From: Microbacterium enclense
GTDB taxonomy: Bacteria > Actinomycetota > Actinomycetes > Actinomycetales > Microbacteriaceae
Direction: 5' to 3'
Assembly (NCBI RefSeq): GCF_001456955.1
Contig: NZ_KQ758468.1
Coordinates: 186,001-250,000 of the forward strand
DNA length: 64,000 nt
Made by a program: the position numbers and the translations under genes. The notes under the pieces were generated by a model, which saw only the letters and a program-made list of their open reading frames with translations, was not told the origin of the DNA and did not search any database. The stretch's first letter is position 1. Every line of letters starts with the position of its first letter. Shown here in pieces: positions 37,218 through 46,432 of this stretch.

Positions 37218-37985
37218 GTGAAGATCGCTCGATTCAGCCACCAGGATGCCATCCGCTACGGAATCGTCGACGACGGCGAGCTCGTGGTGCTCGCCGGCGA
37301 CCCGATGTTCGCCGGCTACGAGACCACGGGGGAGCGCGTGCCCCTGACGGAGGTCGCTCTGCTCGCCCCGGTGATCCCGCGGTCCAAGGTCGTGTGCATC
37401 GGCAAGAACTACCGCGATCACGCCGCCGAGATGGGCGGCGAAGCACCGGCCGAGCCGCTGATGTTCCTCAAGCCCAACACGTCGGTGATCGGCCCGGGCG
37501 ACGCGATCGTGCGGCCCACTCGCCTCAGCTCGCACACCGACTACGAGGGAGAACTGGCCGTCGTCATCGGGCGGGTCGCGAAGAACGTGCCGGCGGAGCG
37601 CGCCGGCGAGTACATCTTCGGCTACACCGTCGCCAACGACGTCACGGCCCGCGATCTGCAGCGCGCCGACGGACAGTGGTCGCGCGCCAAGGGCTTCGAC
37701 ACGTTCTGCCCCATCGGTCCGGTCATCGAGACCGACCTCGACCTCGACGCTGCCGTCATCACGACGCGCGTCAACGGCGAGGTGCGGCAGAACGGTCCGG
37801 TGTCGGACATGATCCATGGCATCCCGGCTCTCATCGCGTACGCCTCGGCGGTCTTCACGCTTCTGCCGGGCGACCTGCTGCTCACCGGCACGCCGGCGGG
37901 CATCGGATCCTTCGAAGCGGGCGACGCGATCGACATCGAGATCGCCGGCATCGGGGTTCTGCGCAACGTCGCGCGCGATGCCTGA
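37218..37985 (+). CDS. Fumarylacetoacetate hydrolase family protein
   Basis: 255 residues. VCIGKNYRDHAAEMG and the metal-binding Glu residues in HTDYEGELAVVIGR, then VANDVTARDLQRADGQW and GDLLLTGTPAGIG place it in the FAH superfamily (2-hydroxyhepta-2,4-diene-dioate isomerase/acylpyruvase-like). The substrate is uncertain. From memory, the same family lies next to gltX and leuB in mycobacteria, so this neighbourhood is conserved. The GTG start is leaderless. It overlaps the MFS gene by 8 bp. Confidence 0.87.
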   Translation: MKIARFSHQDAIRYGIVDDGELVVLAGDPMFAGYETTGERVPLTEVALLAPVIPRSKVVCIGKNYRDHAAEMGGEAPAEPLMFLKPNTSVIGPGDAIVRPTRLSSHTDYEGELAVVIGRVAKNVPAERAGEYIFGYTVANDVTARDLQRADGQWSRAKGFDTFCPIGPVIETDLDLDAAVITTRVNGEVRQNGPVSDMIHGIPALIAYASAVFTLLPGDLLLTGTPAGIGSFEAGDAIDIEIAGIGVLRNVARDA

Positions 37986-39222
37986 CACCCCGGCGGCGCC
38001 CGCGGGCGTCGACCTCGTCACCACGCAGCGCCGTACCGTGAGGGTCCTCGCGGCGGGACAGGTGCTCAGCGGCGTCGCCTTCGGGTCGACCCTGTCGCTG
38101 GGGGCGCTGCTGGCCGCCGACCTCTCGGGCGAGGAGTCGCTGTCGGGGTTCGCCACGGCTGCGGTGACGCTCGGGGCGGCCCTGACGGCGATCCCCCTGG
38201 CGCGACTCGCCTCACGCCGCGGCCGTCGCCGCGCCCTCACGACCGGAAACGTCGCTGCGCTCACCGGTATCGCCCTCGTCGTGACCGCGGCGGGGGCGCG
38301 TTCGTTCCCGCTCCTGCTCGCCGGCATCGCCCTCATCGGCGCGGGCAACGCGGCGACCCTGCATTCGCGGTTCGCCGCCACCGATCTCGCGACGACGGCG
38401 CGGCGGGGCCGCGACCTCGCGACCGTGGTGTGGGCCACCACGGTCGGCGGTGTCGTCGGGCCTCTGCTCTTGGCGCCGGGGGAGCTGCTCGGCGCGAGCA
38501 TCGGGATGCCGCGACTCACCGGCGCCTACCTGTTCTCGCTGCTGGCGCAGGCGGGCGCGTTCGCGCTCTACGCGCTCGTGCTGCGCCCCGACCCACTTCT
38601 CCTGGCGCAGCGACTCGCGCGAGACGAGACTTCGGCCGCGACTCCCACCGTCGATGTCGACAGACCCGAGCTCGCCCGCTTCGCCGTCCTCGCGGTCGCC
38701 TCCTCGCACGTCACGATGGCGGCGGTGATGGCGATGACCCCGGTGCATCTGTCGCACATCGTGGCTCCGGATGCCGTGACCCTCGCGGTGGGCACCACCA
38801 TCGCCCTGCACGTGTTCGGCATGTACGGACTGTCGCCGGTGTTCGGGGTCCTCGCCGACCGGGTCGGCCGGATCGCCGTCATCCTGCTCGGGCAGCTGCT
38901 TCTGGCCGGCGCGCTGGTCACCGCCGCGGTCTTCACCGATGCGCAGGCGGGTGTCCTCGTCGCCCTCGTGCTGCTCGGGCTCGGCTGGAGCGCCGCGACC
39001 GTCGCCGGCTCCGCGCTGCTCACCGAGGCGACGCCGCTCGCGTCGCGCCCGCGTCGCCAGGGCCGCAGCGACACGATCATGACGGCGTCGGCCGCCGTCG
39101 GGTCCGTGCTCGCGGGGGTCATCCTCGGGGAGTTCGGCTATGCAGGCCTCGCGCTCTGGGCGTTCGTCCCGGTCGCGGTGGTCTGTCTCGGTGCCGGCGC
39201 GGTCCGCGCGACGCGCGTCTGA
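37978..39222 (+). CDS. MFS transporter coupled to the FAH-family gene
   Basis: 414 residues, about 12 hydrophobic segments. RLASRRGRRRALTTG at the loop 2-3 position and FGVLADRVGRIAVILLG in the second half are MFS hallmarks. It overlaps the previous stop codon by 8 bp, so it is translated with it. Function unknown. Confidence 0.85.
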   Translation: MPDTPAAPAGVDLVTTQRRTVRVLAAGQVLSGVAFGSTLSLGALLAADLSGEESLSGFATAAVTLGAALTAIPLARLASRRGRRRALTTGNVAALTGIALVVTAAGARSFPLLLAGIALIGAGNAATLHSRFAATDLATTARRGRDLATVVWATTVGGVVGPLLLAPGELLGASIGMPRLTGAYLFSLLAQAGAFALYALVLRPDPLLLAQRLARDETSAATPTVDVDRPELARFAVLAVASSHVTMAAVMAMTPVHLSHIVAPDAVTLAVGTTIALHVFGMYGLSPVFGVLADRVGRIAVILLGQLLLAGALVTAAVFTDAQAGVLVALVLLGLGWSAATVAGSALLTEATPLASRPRRQGRSDTIMTASAAVGSVLAGVILGEFGYAGLALWAFVPVAVVCLGAGAVRATRV

Positions 39223-39294
39223 CCGGGTCGCGACGGTCGGCGTCGACCGGCCGCGCGGCCGGGGCGGCGCGGGTGTCGGTCGGAGCCTCGCCGC

Positions 39295-39399
39295 CGAGTG
39301 CGTGCCGCGCTCCGGAGGATCGGCGCCGACGGCTGCTCCGGTTGCGCTGGTGCTGCCGAGACCCGCGCAGATGTCCGGAGCCCGGCACGGGCGGCGCGG
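39295..39399. repeat. Direct repeat A (105 bp)
   Basis: From CGAGTGCGTGCCGCGCTCCG to GGGCGGCGCGG. It recurs 229 bp downstream (39524-39628) with scattered differences. Each copy lies next to the 3' end of the aminotransferase gene or of its decayed copy, so it belongs to a duplicated segment. Confidence 0.85.
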
Positions 39400-39400
39400 T

Positions 39401-39506
39401 TCACGACGAGAAGCTCAGGGCGGAGCGGCGGCGGGGCGGCGGTTCCAGGAGCGCGCAGCGCGCGGCCCCCGTCGGCCTCGTCGTTGAAGGCGTGGGGCGC
39501 CACGCG
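39401..39506 (-). pseudogene. Decayed duplicate of the 3' end of the class V aminotransferase gene
   Basis: Minus-strand reading gives RVAPHAFNDEADGGRALRAP then GTAAPPPL, closely matching the intact gene's RVAFHVFNDDADVDRALRAL. After a frameshift it ends ALSFSS and a stop, matching ALSYSI of the intact gene. There is no start, no catalytic part and a frame disruption, so it is a remnant. The divergence indicates an old duplication. Confidence 0.85.
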
Positions 39507-39523
39507 GTGGGGGTCTCGACCGT

Positions 39524-39628
39524 CGAGTGCGTGCCGCGCTCCGGAGAATCGGAGTTGACGGCTGCTCCGGTTGCGCTGATGCTGCCGAGACCCGCGCAAA
39601 TGTCCGGAGCCCAGCACGGGCGGCGCGG
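39524..39628. repeat. Direct repeat B (105 bp)
   Basis: Second copy of the 105-bp repeat, offset 229 bp from the first. It lies 57 bp downstream of the stop of the intact aminotransferase gene. Confidence 0.85.
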
Positions 39629-39685
39629 CCGAGACCAAGGAGATCGGGACGCGCGCAACGCCAGAGCCCGGCACGGGCGACCGGC

Positions 39686-40783
39686 TCAGATCGAGTAGCT
39701 CAGGGCGACCGGAGCGGCGGCGGGGACGGCGGCGGCGGGGACGGCCGTGCCGAGAGCGCGCAGCGCGCGGTCCACGTCGGCGTCGTCGTTGAACACGTGG
39801 AACGCCACGCGGGCGCGACCGGCGCGTCCCGACGCCGTGATGCCGTGCGCCGCCAGCTGCGCGAGCGCGTCCCCCGTGGCATCCGGCCAGGTGACGATCG
39901 CCGATGGACGCGCCGGTTGCGCGAGGCCGAGGCCCACGCGGAAGCGCGCCGCCAACCCGGTCGCCTGCGCGTACGACGCGGTGATGTCGGCGTCGGCGAA
40001 GAGCTTGAGGGCGGGGGCGGCCCCGACGAACGCCTGCCACGCGGGCGAGACGTCGAAGCGGCGGGCGTCGGCCGCGAGCGCGCCACCGGTGCCGTAGCAC
40101 GACGACCACGGGTCGTCGCCGGAGTACCAGCCGGCCTGCACCGGGCGCAGCGACCGTGCGAAATCGGGCCGCACGGTGAGGAAGCCGACGCCGCGGGGGC
40201 AGCACAGCCATTTGTACGCGTGGCAGACGGTGGCGTCGAAGAGCGTCGCGTCGACCGGCAGCCAGCCGGCGGCCTGGGTGAGGTCGCAGAGCGTCCGGGC
40301 GCCGGCGCGGACGGCGGCGGCGGCGACACCCGCGGCATCCGCCACCTCGCCGGTGGCCGACTGCACGAGCGAGAACGCGACGAGCCAGGTGTCGGTCGAC
40401 ACGGCGTCGGCCAGGTCTGCGAGCGGCGCCGTGCGCAGGCGGATGCCACGGTCGGCGCGGGCGAACGGAGCGACGAGGGAGGCGAAGTCCCCCTCGGGGC
40501 ACAGCACCTCGGCGCCATCGGGCACCGAAGCGGCGATGAGCGAGACCATGACCGACGTCTGCGACGCGATGGCCACCTCGCCGACGGGGGAGCGCACCAG
40601 GCGCGCGTAGGCCGCCCGGGCGTCCTCGACGGCGCGCGTCGCGGCGGCGACGTCGGGGCGTCCGGATGCCGCGGCATCCAGATCCGCTCGGATCGCGCGG
40701 ACCGTGGCACGCGACGGAAGGCCGACGGTGCAGGCGGCGAGGTAGTCGCGGCCACCGGCGAAGTGCGAGGCGAGGCTGCTCAT
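39686..40783 (-). CDS. Aminotransferase class V family protein (kynureninase/cysteine desulfurase-like)
   Basis: 365 residues from ATG 40783 (MSSLASHFAGGRDYLAA). Fold-type I PLP enzyme: DLTQAAGWLPVDATLFDATVCHAYKWLCCPRGVGFL read in parts, with PLP lysine in HAYKWLCCPRG. The pattern TWLVAFSLVQSATGEVAD is also typical. Substrate unknown. It is divergent from a LysR regulator that probably controls it. Its 3' end exists as a second, decayed copy downstream. Confidence 0.85.
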   Translation of the reverse strand: MSSLASHFAGGRDYLAACTVGLPSRATVRAIRADLDAAASGRPDVAAATRAVEDARAAYARLVRSPVGEVAIASQTSVMVSLIAASVPDGAEVLCPEGDFASLVAPFARADRGIRLRTAPLADLADAVSTDTWLVAFSLVQSATGEVADAAGVAAAAVRAGARTLCDLTQAAGWLPVDATLFDATVCHAYKWLCCPRGVGFLTVRPDFARSLRPVQAGWYSGDDPWSSCYGTGGALAADARRFDVSPAWQAFVGAAPALKLFADADITASYAQATGLAARFRVGLGLAQPARPSAIVTWPDATGDALAQLAAHGITASGRAGRARVAFHVFNDDADVDRALRALGTAVPAAAVPAAAPVALSYSI

Positions 40784-40863
40784 GCATCTACCGTCGCGGC
40801 TGGCGGTGCATTGCACCAGACCAGGTGTTGCATGAGAAGCATTGCCTCTGATTATGTATTCGC
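40784..40863. promoter_or_regulatory. Divergent promoter region, LysR operator candidates
   Basis: The 80-bp gap is AT-richer than its surroundings. It contains CACC, 6-nt spacer, GGTG (40815-40828), and the repeated word GCATTG (40808 and 40840). These are plausible LysR recognition elements. Confidence 0.45.
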
Positions 40864-41820
40864 GTGACGGATGCCGATGACGACCTCGACGCCCACTCGC
40901 TCCGGGTCGTGAAAGCCATCGCCGACACGGGGTCGATCACGGCCGCGGCCCGTGCGCTGGGCTACAGCCAGCCCGCGGTCAGCCAGCAGGTGCGACGCCT
41001 CGAACGGCGGGCGGGGATGCCGATCGTCGAGCGCGTCGGACGCGGAGTGCGCCTCACGGAGGCGGGGCGCGTGCTGGCTCGCCACGCCGCGGCGGTGACG
41101 ACGGCGCTGGATGCCGCGGCGGGCGACCTCGCCGAGCTCCGGGGCCTTCGCGCCGGGCGCATCCGCATCGCCGCGTTCCCCTCCGCCTCGTCGACGGTGG
41201 TCCCGCGCGTCATCGCGGCCGTCTCTGCGCGTCGTCCCGGCGTCTCGATCAGCTTCGTCGAGGCCGAGCCGCCGGAGGCGATCCTGGCCGTGCGCGAGGA
41301 CCGCGCCGACATCGCCCTCACCTACAGCTACCCCGGCGACCGTCGCGAGCTCGATCTGGCCGCCACCGGGCTCTCGGTCCGTGCCGTCGGCGGCGACGAC
41401 ACCGTTCTGGTGTTGCCGGTCGACCACCCGGCCGCCGAGGGCCCCATCGACCTGGCGCGCCTCGCGGCGGAGCGCTGGATCGCCGGCTGCCCCCAGTGCC
41501 GCGGCCACCTGCTCGAAGCGTGCGCTCGCGCCGGATTCGTGCCCGACATCGCGTTCGAGACCGACAACTACATCGCCGTGGAGAACCTCGTCGCCCAGGG
41601 CGTGGGGGTGGCTATCCTGCCGCGCATGGCCGTGGCATCCTTCCCCCTCCTCACCGGGATCGCGGCCCCTCGTCTTCCGGATGCCGAGGCTCGCACGCTG
41701 CACGTGGTCACCGCCCGCGGCGCCGAGAACGTGCCCGCCGTCGGGGTCGCGCTCACGGTGATCGACGAGGTGCTCGCCGAGTATCCCCTCCCCTCGGGGC
41801 GGGGGAGCGCCCGCCGGTAG
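40864..41820 (+). CDS. LysR family transcriptional regulator
   Basis: 318 residues from GTG 40864. [43 protein letters not shown] in parts, with [20 protein letters not shown] as the core. The C-terminal effector domain contains [20 protein letters not shown]. Notable CPQCRGHL segment with two Cys in the ligand domain. Divergent from the PLP enzyme, probably its activator. Confidence 0.9.
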   Translation: MTDADDDLDAHSLRVVKAIADTGSITAAARALGYSQPAVSQQVRRLERRAGMPIVERVGRGVRLTEAGRVLARHAAAVTTALDAAAGDLAELRGLRAGRIRIAAFPSASSTVVPRVIAAVSARRPGVSISFVEAEPPEAILAVREDRADIALTYSYPGDRRELDLAATGLSVRAVGGDDTVLVLPVDHPAAEGPIDLARLAAERWIAGCPQCRGHLLEACARAGFVPDIAFETDNYIAVENLVAQGVGVAILPRMAVASFPLLTGIAAPRLPDAEARTLHVVTARGAENVPAVGVALTVIDEVLAEYPLPSGRGSARR

Positions 41821-41830
41821 GATCGAGGGG

Positions 41831-43339
41831 ATGTCTGCCACGCCCGATCCCCGCACCACGACCGCCTCCGGCGCCGACGTTCGCGTCCGCTTCTGCCCGT
41901 CTCCGACGGGCCTGCCGCACGTGGGTCTCATCCGCACCGTCCTGTTCAACTGGGCCTATGCCCGGCACAACGGCGGCAAACTCGTCTTCCGCATCGAAGA
42001 CACCGACGCCGCGCGCGACAGCGAAGAGAGCTACCAGCAGCTCCTCGACGCGCTGCGGTGGATGAACATCGACTGGGACGAGGGCGTCGAGGTCGGCGGC
42101 CCGCACGCGCCGTACCGGCAGTCGCAGCGCCACGAGCTGTACCGCGAGGTGCTCGACAAGCTCGTCGCGGCCGGCGCCGTCTACGAGAGTTACTCGACCG
42201 CCGAAGAGATCGACGCCCGCAACGAGGCCAACGGGCGCGCGAAGCAGCTCGGCTACGACAACTACGACCGCGACCTCACCGACGAGCAGAAGGCCGCCTT
42301 CCGCGCCGAGGGACGCCAGCCCGCGTGGCGCCTGCGCGTGCCCGATCACGACCTGAGCTACGACGATCTGATCCGCGGCGAGGTCACCTTCCCCGCGGGA
42401 TCGTTCCCCGACTTCGTGCTCGTGCGCGCCGGGGGAGTGCCGCTGTACCCCTTCGTGAACCCGGTCGATGACGCTCTCATGGGCATCACCCACGTCATCC
42501 GCGGCGAAGACCTGATGCCCTCGACCGCGCGCCAGCTCGCGCTGTACTCCGCCCTGGTGGATGCCGGGGTCACGACGTTCATCCCGCGCTTCGGCCACAT
42601 GCCGCTGGTGCTGGGCGAGACCGGCAACAAGAAGCTGTCGAAGCGCGACCCGCAGGCCGACCTGTTCCTGCAGCGCGAGAAGGGCTTCATCCACGAGGGG
42701 CTGCTCAACTATCTGTCGCTGCTCGGCTGGTCGCTCGCGAGCGACCGCGACGTCTTCTCGCTCGACGAGATGATCGCCGCGTTCGACATCGCCGACGTCA
42801 ACCCGAACCCCGCGCGCTTCGACCAGAAGAAGGCCGAGGCGATCAACGGCGACCACATCCGCATGCTGGATGCCGACGACTTCGCGGCCCGCATCGTCCC
42901 CTACCTCGCGGGCGCGGGGTACATCGCCGAGCAACCGTCCGACGAGCACCGCGCGATCATCGCTGCCGCCGCCCCTCTCGTGCAGGAGCGCGTGCAGCTG
43001 CTCGGCGAGGTGCCGGGCATGCTCGGTTTCCTCTTCGTCTCCGACGTGGACTACGCCGAAGACGCGCTCAAGGGGCTGCCCGCCAACGCAGCCGAGGTGC
43101 TCACGGCATCGGTCCGAGCGCTCGAGGGCGTCGACGAGTTCACCGCCGCCGGCGTGCAGGAGGCCCTCTCGACCGCGCTCGTCGACGAGCTGGGCCTCAA
43201 GCCCCGCGTCGCCTACGGGCCGCCGCGCGTCGCGCTCACCGGCCGTCGCGTGTCGCCGCCGCTGTTCGAGTCGATGGAGCTGCTCGGCAAAGACGAGACG
43301 CTCAAGCGTTTGAGCGCGCTGGTGGCGCACCTCGGCTGA
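41831..43339 (+). CDS. gltX: Glutamyl-tRNA synthetase
   Basis: 502 residues. Class I motifs: HIGH-like [18 protein letters not shown], with [16 protein letters not shown], and KMSKS-like [20 protein letters not shown] is typical of GluRS. A TAGGAT -10 element 7 nt before the ATG suggests a leaderless or very short leader. Attaches Glu to tRNA-Glu (and, in many Actinobacteria, to tRNA-Gln before amidation). A tRNA-Gln gene follows. Confidence 0.96.
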   Translation: MSATPDPRTTTASGADVRVRFCPSPTGLPHVGLIRTVLFNWAYARHNGGKLVFRIEDTDAARDSEESYQQLLDALRWMNIDWDEGVEVGGPHAPYRQSQRHELYREVLDKLVAAGAVYESYSTAEEIDARNEANGRAKQLGYDNYDRDLTDEQKAAFRAEGRQPAWRLRVPDHDLSYDDLIRGEVTFPAGSFPDFVLVRAGGVPLYPFVNPVDDALMGITHVIRGEDLMPSTARQLALYSALVDAGVTTFIPRFGHMPLVLGETGNKKLSKRDPQADLFLQREKGFIHEGLLNYLSLLGWSLASDRDVFSLDEMIAAFDIADVNPNPARFDQKKAEAINGDHIRMLDADDFAARIVPYLAGAGYIAEQPSDEHRAIIAAAAPLVQERVQLLGEVPGMLGFLFVSDVDYAEDALKGLPANAAEVLTASVRALEGVDEFTAAGVQEALSTALVDELGLKPRVAYGPPRVALTGRRVSPPLFESMELLGKDETLKRLSALVAHLG

Positions 43340-43442
43340 GGCCGGCTGCACGGCGAGCGACGCGCGCGGGCGGGGCTTGATTTGGCAGGCGCCCCGCTCT
43401 CACGTAAGCTTGATCCTCGGCACGAGTTACGGCTCACCGCCT

Positions 43443-43514
43443 TGGGGTATGGTGTAATTGGCAACACGGCGGTTTCTGGTTCCGTTGTTCTTGGTTCGAG
43501 TCCAGGTACCCCAG
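43443..43514 (+). tRNA. tRNA-Gln (anticodon CUG)
   Basis: Acceptor TGGGGTA with TACCCCA, discriminator G, D stem GTGT/ACAC, T arm CTTGG-TTCGAGT-CCAGG. Anticodon loop TTCTGGT gives CUG. The anticodon stem GCGGT/TCCGT has a G-U base pair at the bottom and a U-U mismatch next to the loop, slightly weaker than usual. CCA is not encoded. Directly downstream of gltX. Confidence 0.93.
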
Positions 43515-43519
43515 CACAA

Positions 43520-43568
43520 CGAAAAGCCCCGGTCATCACGCACAGCGTGACAGGCCGGGGTTTTCGTT
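43520..43568 (+). terminator. Terminator after tRNA-Gln
   Basis: Outer arms CGAAAAGCCCCGG and CCGGGGTTTTCG with an inner imperfect hairpin TCACGCACAGCGTGA. The T run fits a rho-independent terminator. Confidence 0.85.
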
Positions 43569-43722
43569 TCGGTGCCGGCGATGTCGAGCCGTCAGGCGCG
43601 GAACGTGCCGGCTTCGCGAACGCGTTCGCCATGCCAGATGCCCACCTTCGCCGCCCGCTCCCCACAGCGATGCCCGCCGCCCCGCGTCAGACGCGAGGCG
43701 GCGAGCGCCCGGCCTCAGAGTG

Positions 43723-45354
43723 TCAGCCGATCGTGGCGGTGGCTGCGCTGGTCTTCGCCAGGGTCGTGTAGCCCGTCTTGGTGCCCGTGACCTTGACGGT
43801 GATGCGCTTGCCCTTGTCGGACGAGGTCAGCTTGTAGGTGCTCGAGGTCGCCCCCGAGATGGCGACGCCGTTACGCGCCCACTGATAACTCAGTGCGACG
43901 GGCGCCGGGGCCCAGGTGCCGGCGCGCGCGGTCAGGGTGTAGCCCACCTTGGTCGTGCCGGTGATGGTGGGCGTCGCGCCGCTGAGCGTCCCCTTCGCCA
44001 CCACGGCCGTGGGGGCGCTCGTCTTGCGCGCGGGGGAGTAGCCGGGTTTCGTCGCGCTGACGGCGACGGTGATCTGCGTGCCCACGTCGGCAGCCCCGAC
44101 GGTGTAGGTCGTGCCCTTCGCGCCGGAGATGTAGCTGCCGTTGCCGCGCATCCACTGATAGGTGAGGGTGGTGCCTTCGTCCCACGTGCCCGGGTTCACG
44201 GTGAGCGTCGAGCCGACCTGCGCGGTGCCTGTGATCTTGGGCGTCGGCATCTGGGTAAGAAGCGGGAGCTGATAGGTGGAGAGCTTCATCACGTAGTCGC
44301 CGACGCTGAAGTTCCAGCCGCCGATCTGGATGAAGTAGGTCTTGCCGGGTTCCACGGCGAAGTCGACATAGGCATTCGCGCGGTCGTACGAGCCAGGCCC
44401 GCTGCTGTCGTTCTCTCCTTGTGCGACGCAGCCGATCCGCGTGGTCGGCCGCGATCCGTCGGACGCCCACACCACGGCATCCGCGTTGTAGTAACTTTCG
44501 CGGAAGTCGGCGCGGATCCCCGTCGTCGACGTGGCGACGTATTTGTACCACCGGGTTCCCAGCATCGTGACGAAGGGGAGGTCACATGAGCCGTAGTACG
44601 GCTCGTACCAGTTGTTGTCGACCTTCGCGATCGACCCCGTCACCGTGCTCGGCACCGAGACGGAGGAAGCCGTCGCGGGCGACAGGTTGGAGAGGGGCGC
44701 GCTGGCGCGGATCCACAGCGACGCGGTATCGGTGGATGCCGCGTTGTACGCGTCGTCGGTCACCTGGAACAGGTAGGTGGTCCCCGCCTTCGCCTGCAGG
44801 TGGTTCTCGTCGCGGAAACCGGTCTCCGTACAACTGATGCGGGTGAGGCTGCTCATCGCCGCTGCGGCGTAAGCGATGACCATGCTCTCTCGGCCGTCGA
44901 CTCCGCCGCCGAACGACAGCGTCTGAGCGACCGGCGACGTGTACGAGTACCAGGTCGATCGCTCGCCGTCGGTGAAGTACTCCGTCGAGTCGGGGTCGGT
45001 CGTACGGCAGGTGGCCGGTTCGTCCGCCTCCAGCGTCGCGCCCCCGAACGGTTGCCGCGAGACGTCGAACGGCAGCGACGTCACCTTCGTGGCATTCGCC
45101 AGCAGGTCGTTGGCGGGTGCCGCAGCTGCGGAGAAGAGACGGTTCGGCGAGGCCGGCGTCGACTGCTCGGTCCGTGACTGCGCCCGCTCGTCGGCGGTGT
45201 GCCAACGGCCCGCCGTCGTCGACGGATCCTCGTCGCCCGGATCGGCTGCCGCGTGCGCGGCGCCGGCCCCCGTGAGCCCTATCGCCACGGCGAGCGACAG
45301 CGTGCAGGCCAGCGAACGCATGGCGCGATGAATGAACACGATGAATACCCCCAT
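43723..45354 (-). CDS. Secreted protein with two C-terminal Ig-like repeats
   Basis: About 543 residues. The signal peptide is MRSLACTLSLAVAIGLTGAG AAHAA from the ATG at 45321; the ATG at 45354 is used here because the frame opens there, so either start is possible. The middle has two ~130-residue similar beta domains (STWYSYTSPVAQTLSFGGG; TRWYKYVATSTTGIRADF), like pre-peptidase C-terminal or carbohydrate-binding folds. The last ~165 residues are two repeats of about 80 residues, each with TITGT, GTW and YQWxRNG (bacterial Ig-like). Probably cell-surface adhesion or binding; no catalytic site seen. Confidence 0.8.
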   Translation of the reverse strand: MGVFIVFIHRAMRSLACTLSLAVAIGLTGAGAAHAAADPGDEDPSTTAGRWHTADERAQSRTEQSTPASPNRLFSAAAAPANDLLANATKVTSLPFDVSRQPFGGATLEADEPATCRTTDPDSTEYFTDGERSTWYSYTSPVAQTLSFGGGVDGRESMVIAYAAAAMSSLTRISCTETGFRDENHLQAKAGTTYLFQVTDDAYNAASTDTASLWIRASAPLSNLSPATASSVSVPSTVTGSIAKVDNNWYEPYYGSCDLPFVTMLGTRWYKYVATSTTGIRADFRESYYNADAVVWASDGSRPTTRIGCVAQGENDSSGPGSYDRANAYVDFAVEPGKTYFIQIGGWNFSVGDYVMKLSTYQLPLLTQMPTPKITGTAQVGSTLTVNPGTWDEGTTLTYQWMRGNGSYISGAKGTTYTVGAADVGTQITVAVSATKPGYSPARKTSAPTAVVAKGTLSGATPTITGTTKVGYTLTARAGTWAPAPVALSYQWARNGVAISGATSSTYKLTSSDKGKRITVKVTGTKTGYTTLAKTSAATATIG

Positions 45355-45656
45355 TGCCGCGCTCGAGCGCGGATCGTCGGATGCCACCGGCTCGCGTGAC
45401 GTCGCCCCACGCCCCCCGTGGAGCGCGACTCGCGACACTGCGAGCGGCGACCGGGCTCGGTGCCGTCGCAGAGAGATCGAGCGCGGCACTCCTCGACCCC
45501 CCGGGACTTCGCTCATCAAAGCACGGTGGACAGGGAGGGGCAACACAGGCGCGGCGCAGTGAGCGTGACCCGGTACCGGGTGTTCTCGTCCGGCGGGTGC
45601 TCTCACCCGGGCTCGTGTGCGGGGCGGATCGACGTCGCAGGGCCGACAATGGACCC
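45355..45656. other. Intergenic region with divergent promoters
   Basis: About 300 bp between the minus-strand secreted-protein gene and the small acidic protein gene. No coding bias. The -10 element GACAAT (45645-45650) of the right-hand gene lies at its end. Confidence 0.35.
45645..45650 (+). promoter_or_regulatory. -10 element for a leaderless transcript
   Basis: GACAAT ends 6 nt before the ATG at 45657 (spacer GGACCC). Same geometry as the ilvD and FAH-family promoters. Confidence 0.5.
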
Positions 45657-45866
45657 ATGGGACTTTTCGTGCAGCGACCCGAGGAACCGAGCGAGTGGGC
45701 CGGCCTGCCCGGCGAGCCCGCGCGTGCGCGCACGAGAGCCGAGCTGCTGCCCGACGACGATCGGCCGGCCGCGTCGCCGACCGATCTGCTGGGGCTCGGC
45801 AGCGCCTCGACGACGTCGGTCGAGATTCCCATGAACGCTCCCGCGGACACCGACGACGCGGACTGA
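45657..45866 (+). CDS. Small acidic hypothetical protein
   Basis: 69 residues: MGLFVQRPEEPSEWAGLPGE, then a Pro/Ala/Asp-rich remainder with PTDLLGLGSASTTSVEIPMN and the acidic end ADTDDAD. Codon use and the leaderless promoter support expression. Probably unstructured. I do not recognise a function. Confidence 0.6.
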   Translation: MGLFVQRPEEPSEWAGLPGEPARARTRAELLPDDDRPAASPTDLLGLGSASTTSVEIPMNAPADTDDAD

Positions 45867-45974
45867 CGGGTGATACGCCGCCGACACGGCCGGATCTCCG
45901 AGCCGACGTCGGCGGGCGGGATAGCATCCGAGCAGCGGCCGGCTCGACGCCGCCTCCGCCGGAAGAAGGTCCTC

Positions 45975-46394
45975 GTGAAGCGCATCAGCACCGTCGCCCT
46001 CGCCGTGGCACTGCCGTTGGTCGTCGCCGGGTGCACGCCCACGGCATCCGAGGACCCGTCGGTCGGAGGCCCCGAAAGCTCCGCGGCTCCCTCCGCCTCG
46101 GCGATGGATCAGATGCTGCCGCCGACCACCGTCACCCCCGCTGATCTCGACGGCACCGACGTGCGCGTCATCCGGGGCACCTCGCTCGTGCTGGCCGTTC
46201 CGGACGGAACCGAGGCGGACTGGACCGGCACCACCGCCGACGTCGCGATCGCCGAGTTCTCACCGGGCGGCCCGTCCGAGGGCGCGGTGTTCCGCCCGGG
46301 CTTCATCGTGCGCGAGATCGGGACCACGGATGCCACCGTGACCGGTCCCGACGGAACGACGGTCGCCTTCACGATCACGGTCATTGAATACTGA
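45975..46394 (+). CDS. Predicted lipoprotein
   Basis: 139 residues from GTG 45975 preceded by AGAAGG. N-terminus MKRISTVALAVALPLVVAGC with lipobox VVAGC (Cys 20). A Ser/Pro/Ala linker is followed by a ~90-residue beta-rich part (DVRVIRGTSLVLAVPDGTEADW). Function unknown. Convergent with the iron transporter operon. Confidence 0.75.
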   Translation: MKRISTVALAVALPLVVAGCTPTASEDPSVGGPESSAAPSASAMDQMLPPTTVTPADLDGTDVRVIRGTSLVLAVPDGTEADWTGTTADVAIAEFSPGGPSEGAVFRPGFIVREIGTTDATVTGPDGTTVAFTITVIEY

Positions 46395-46432
46395 CGGCTG
46401 CGCCCGCGCGATGTCGCGGGTCGTGAAAGGTC

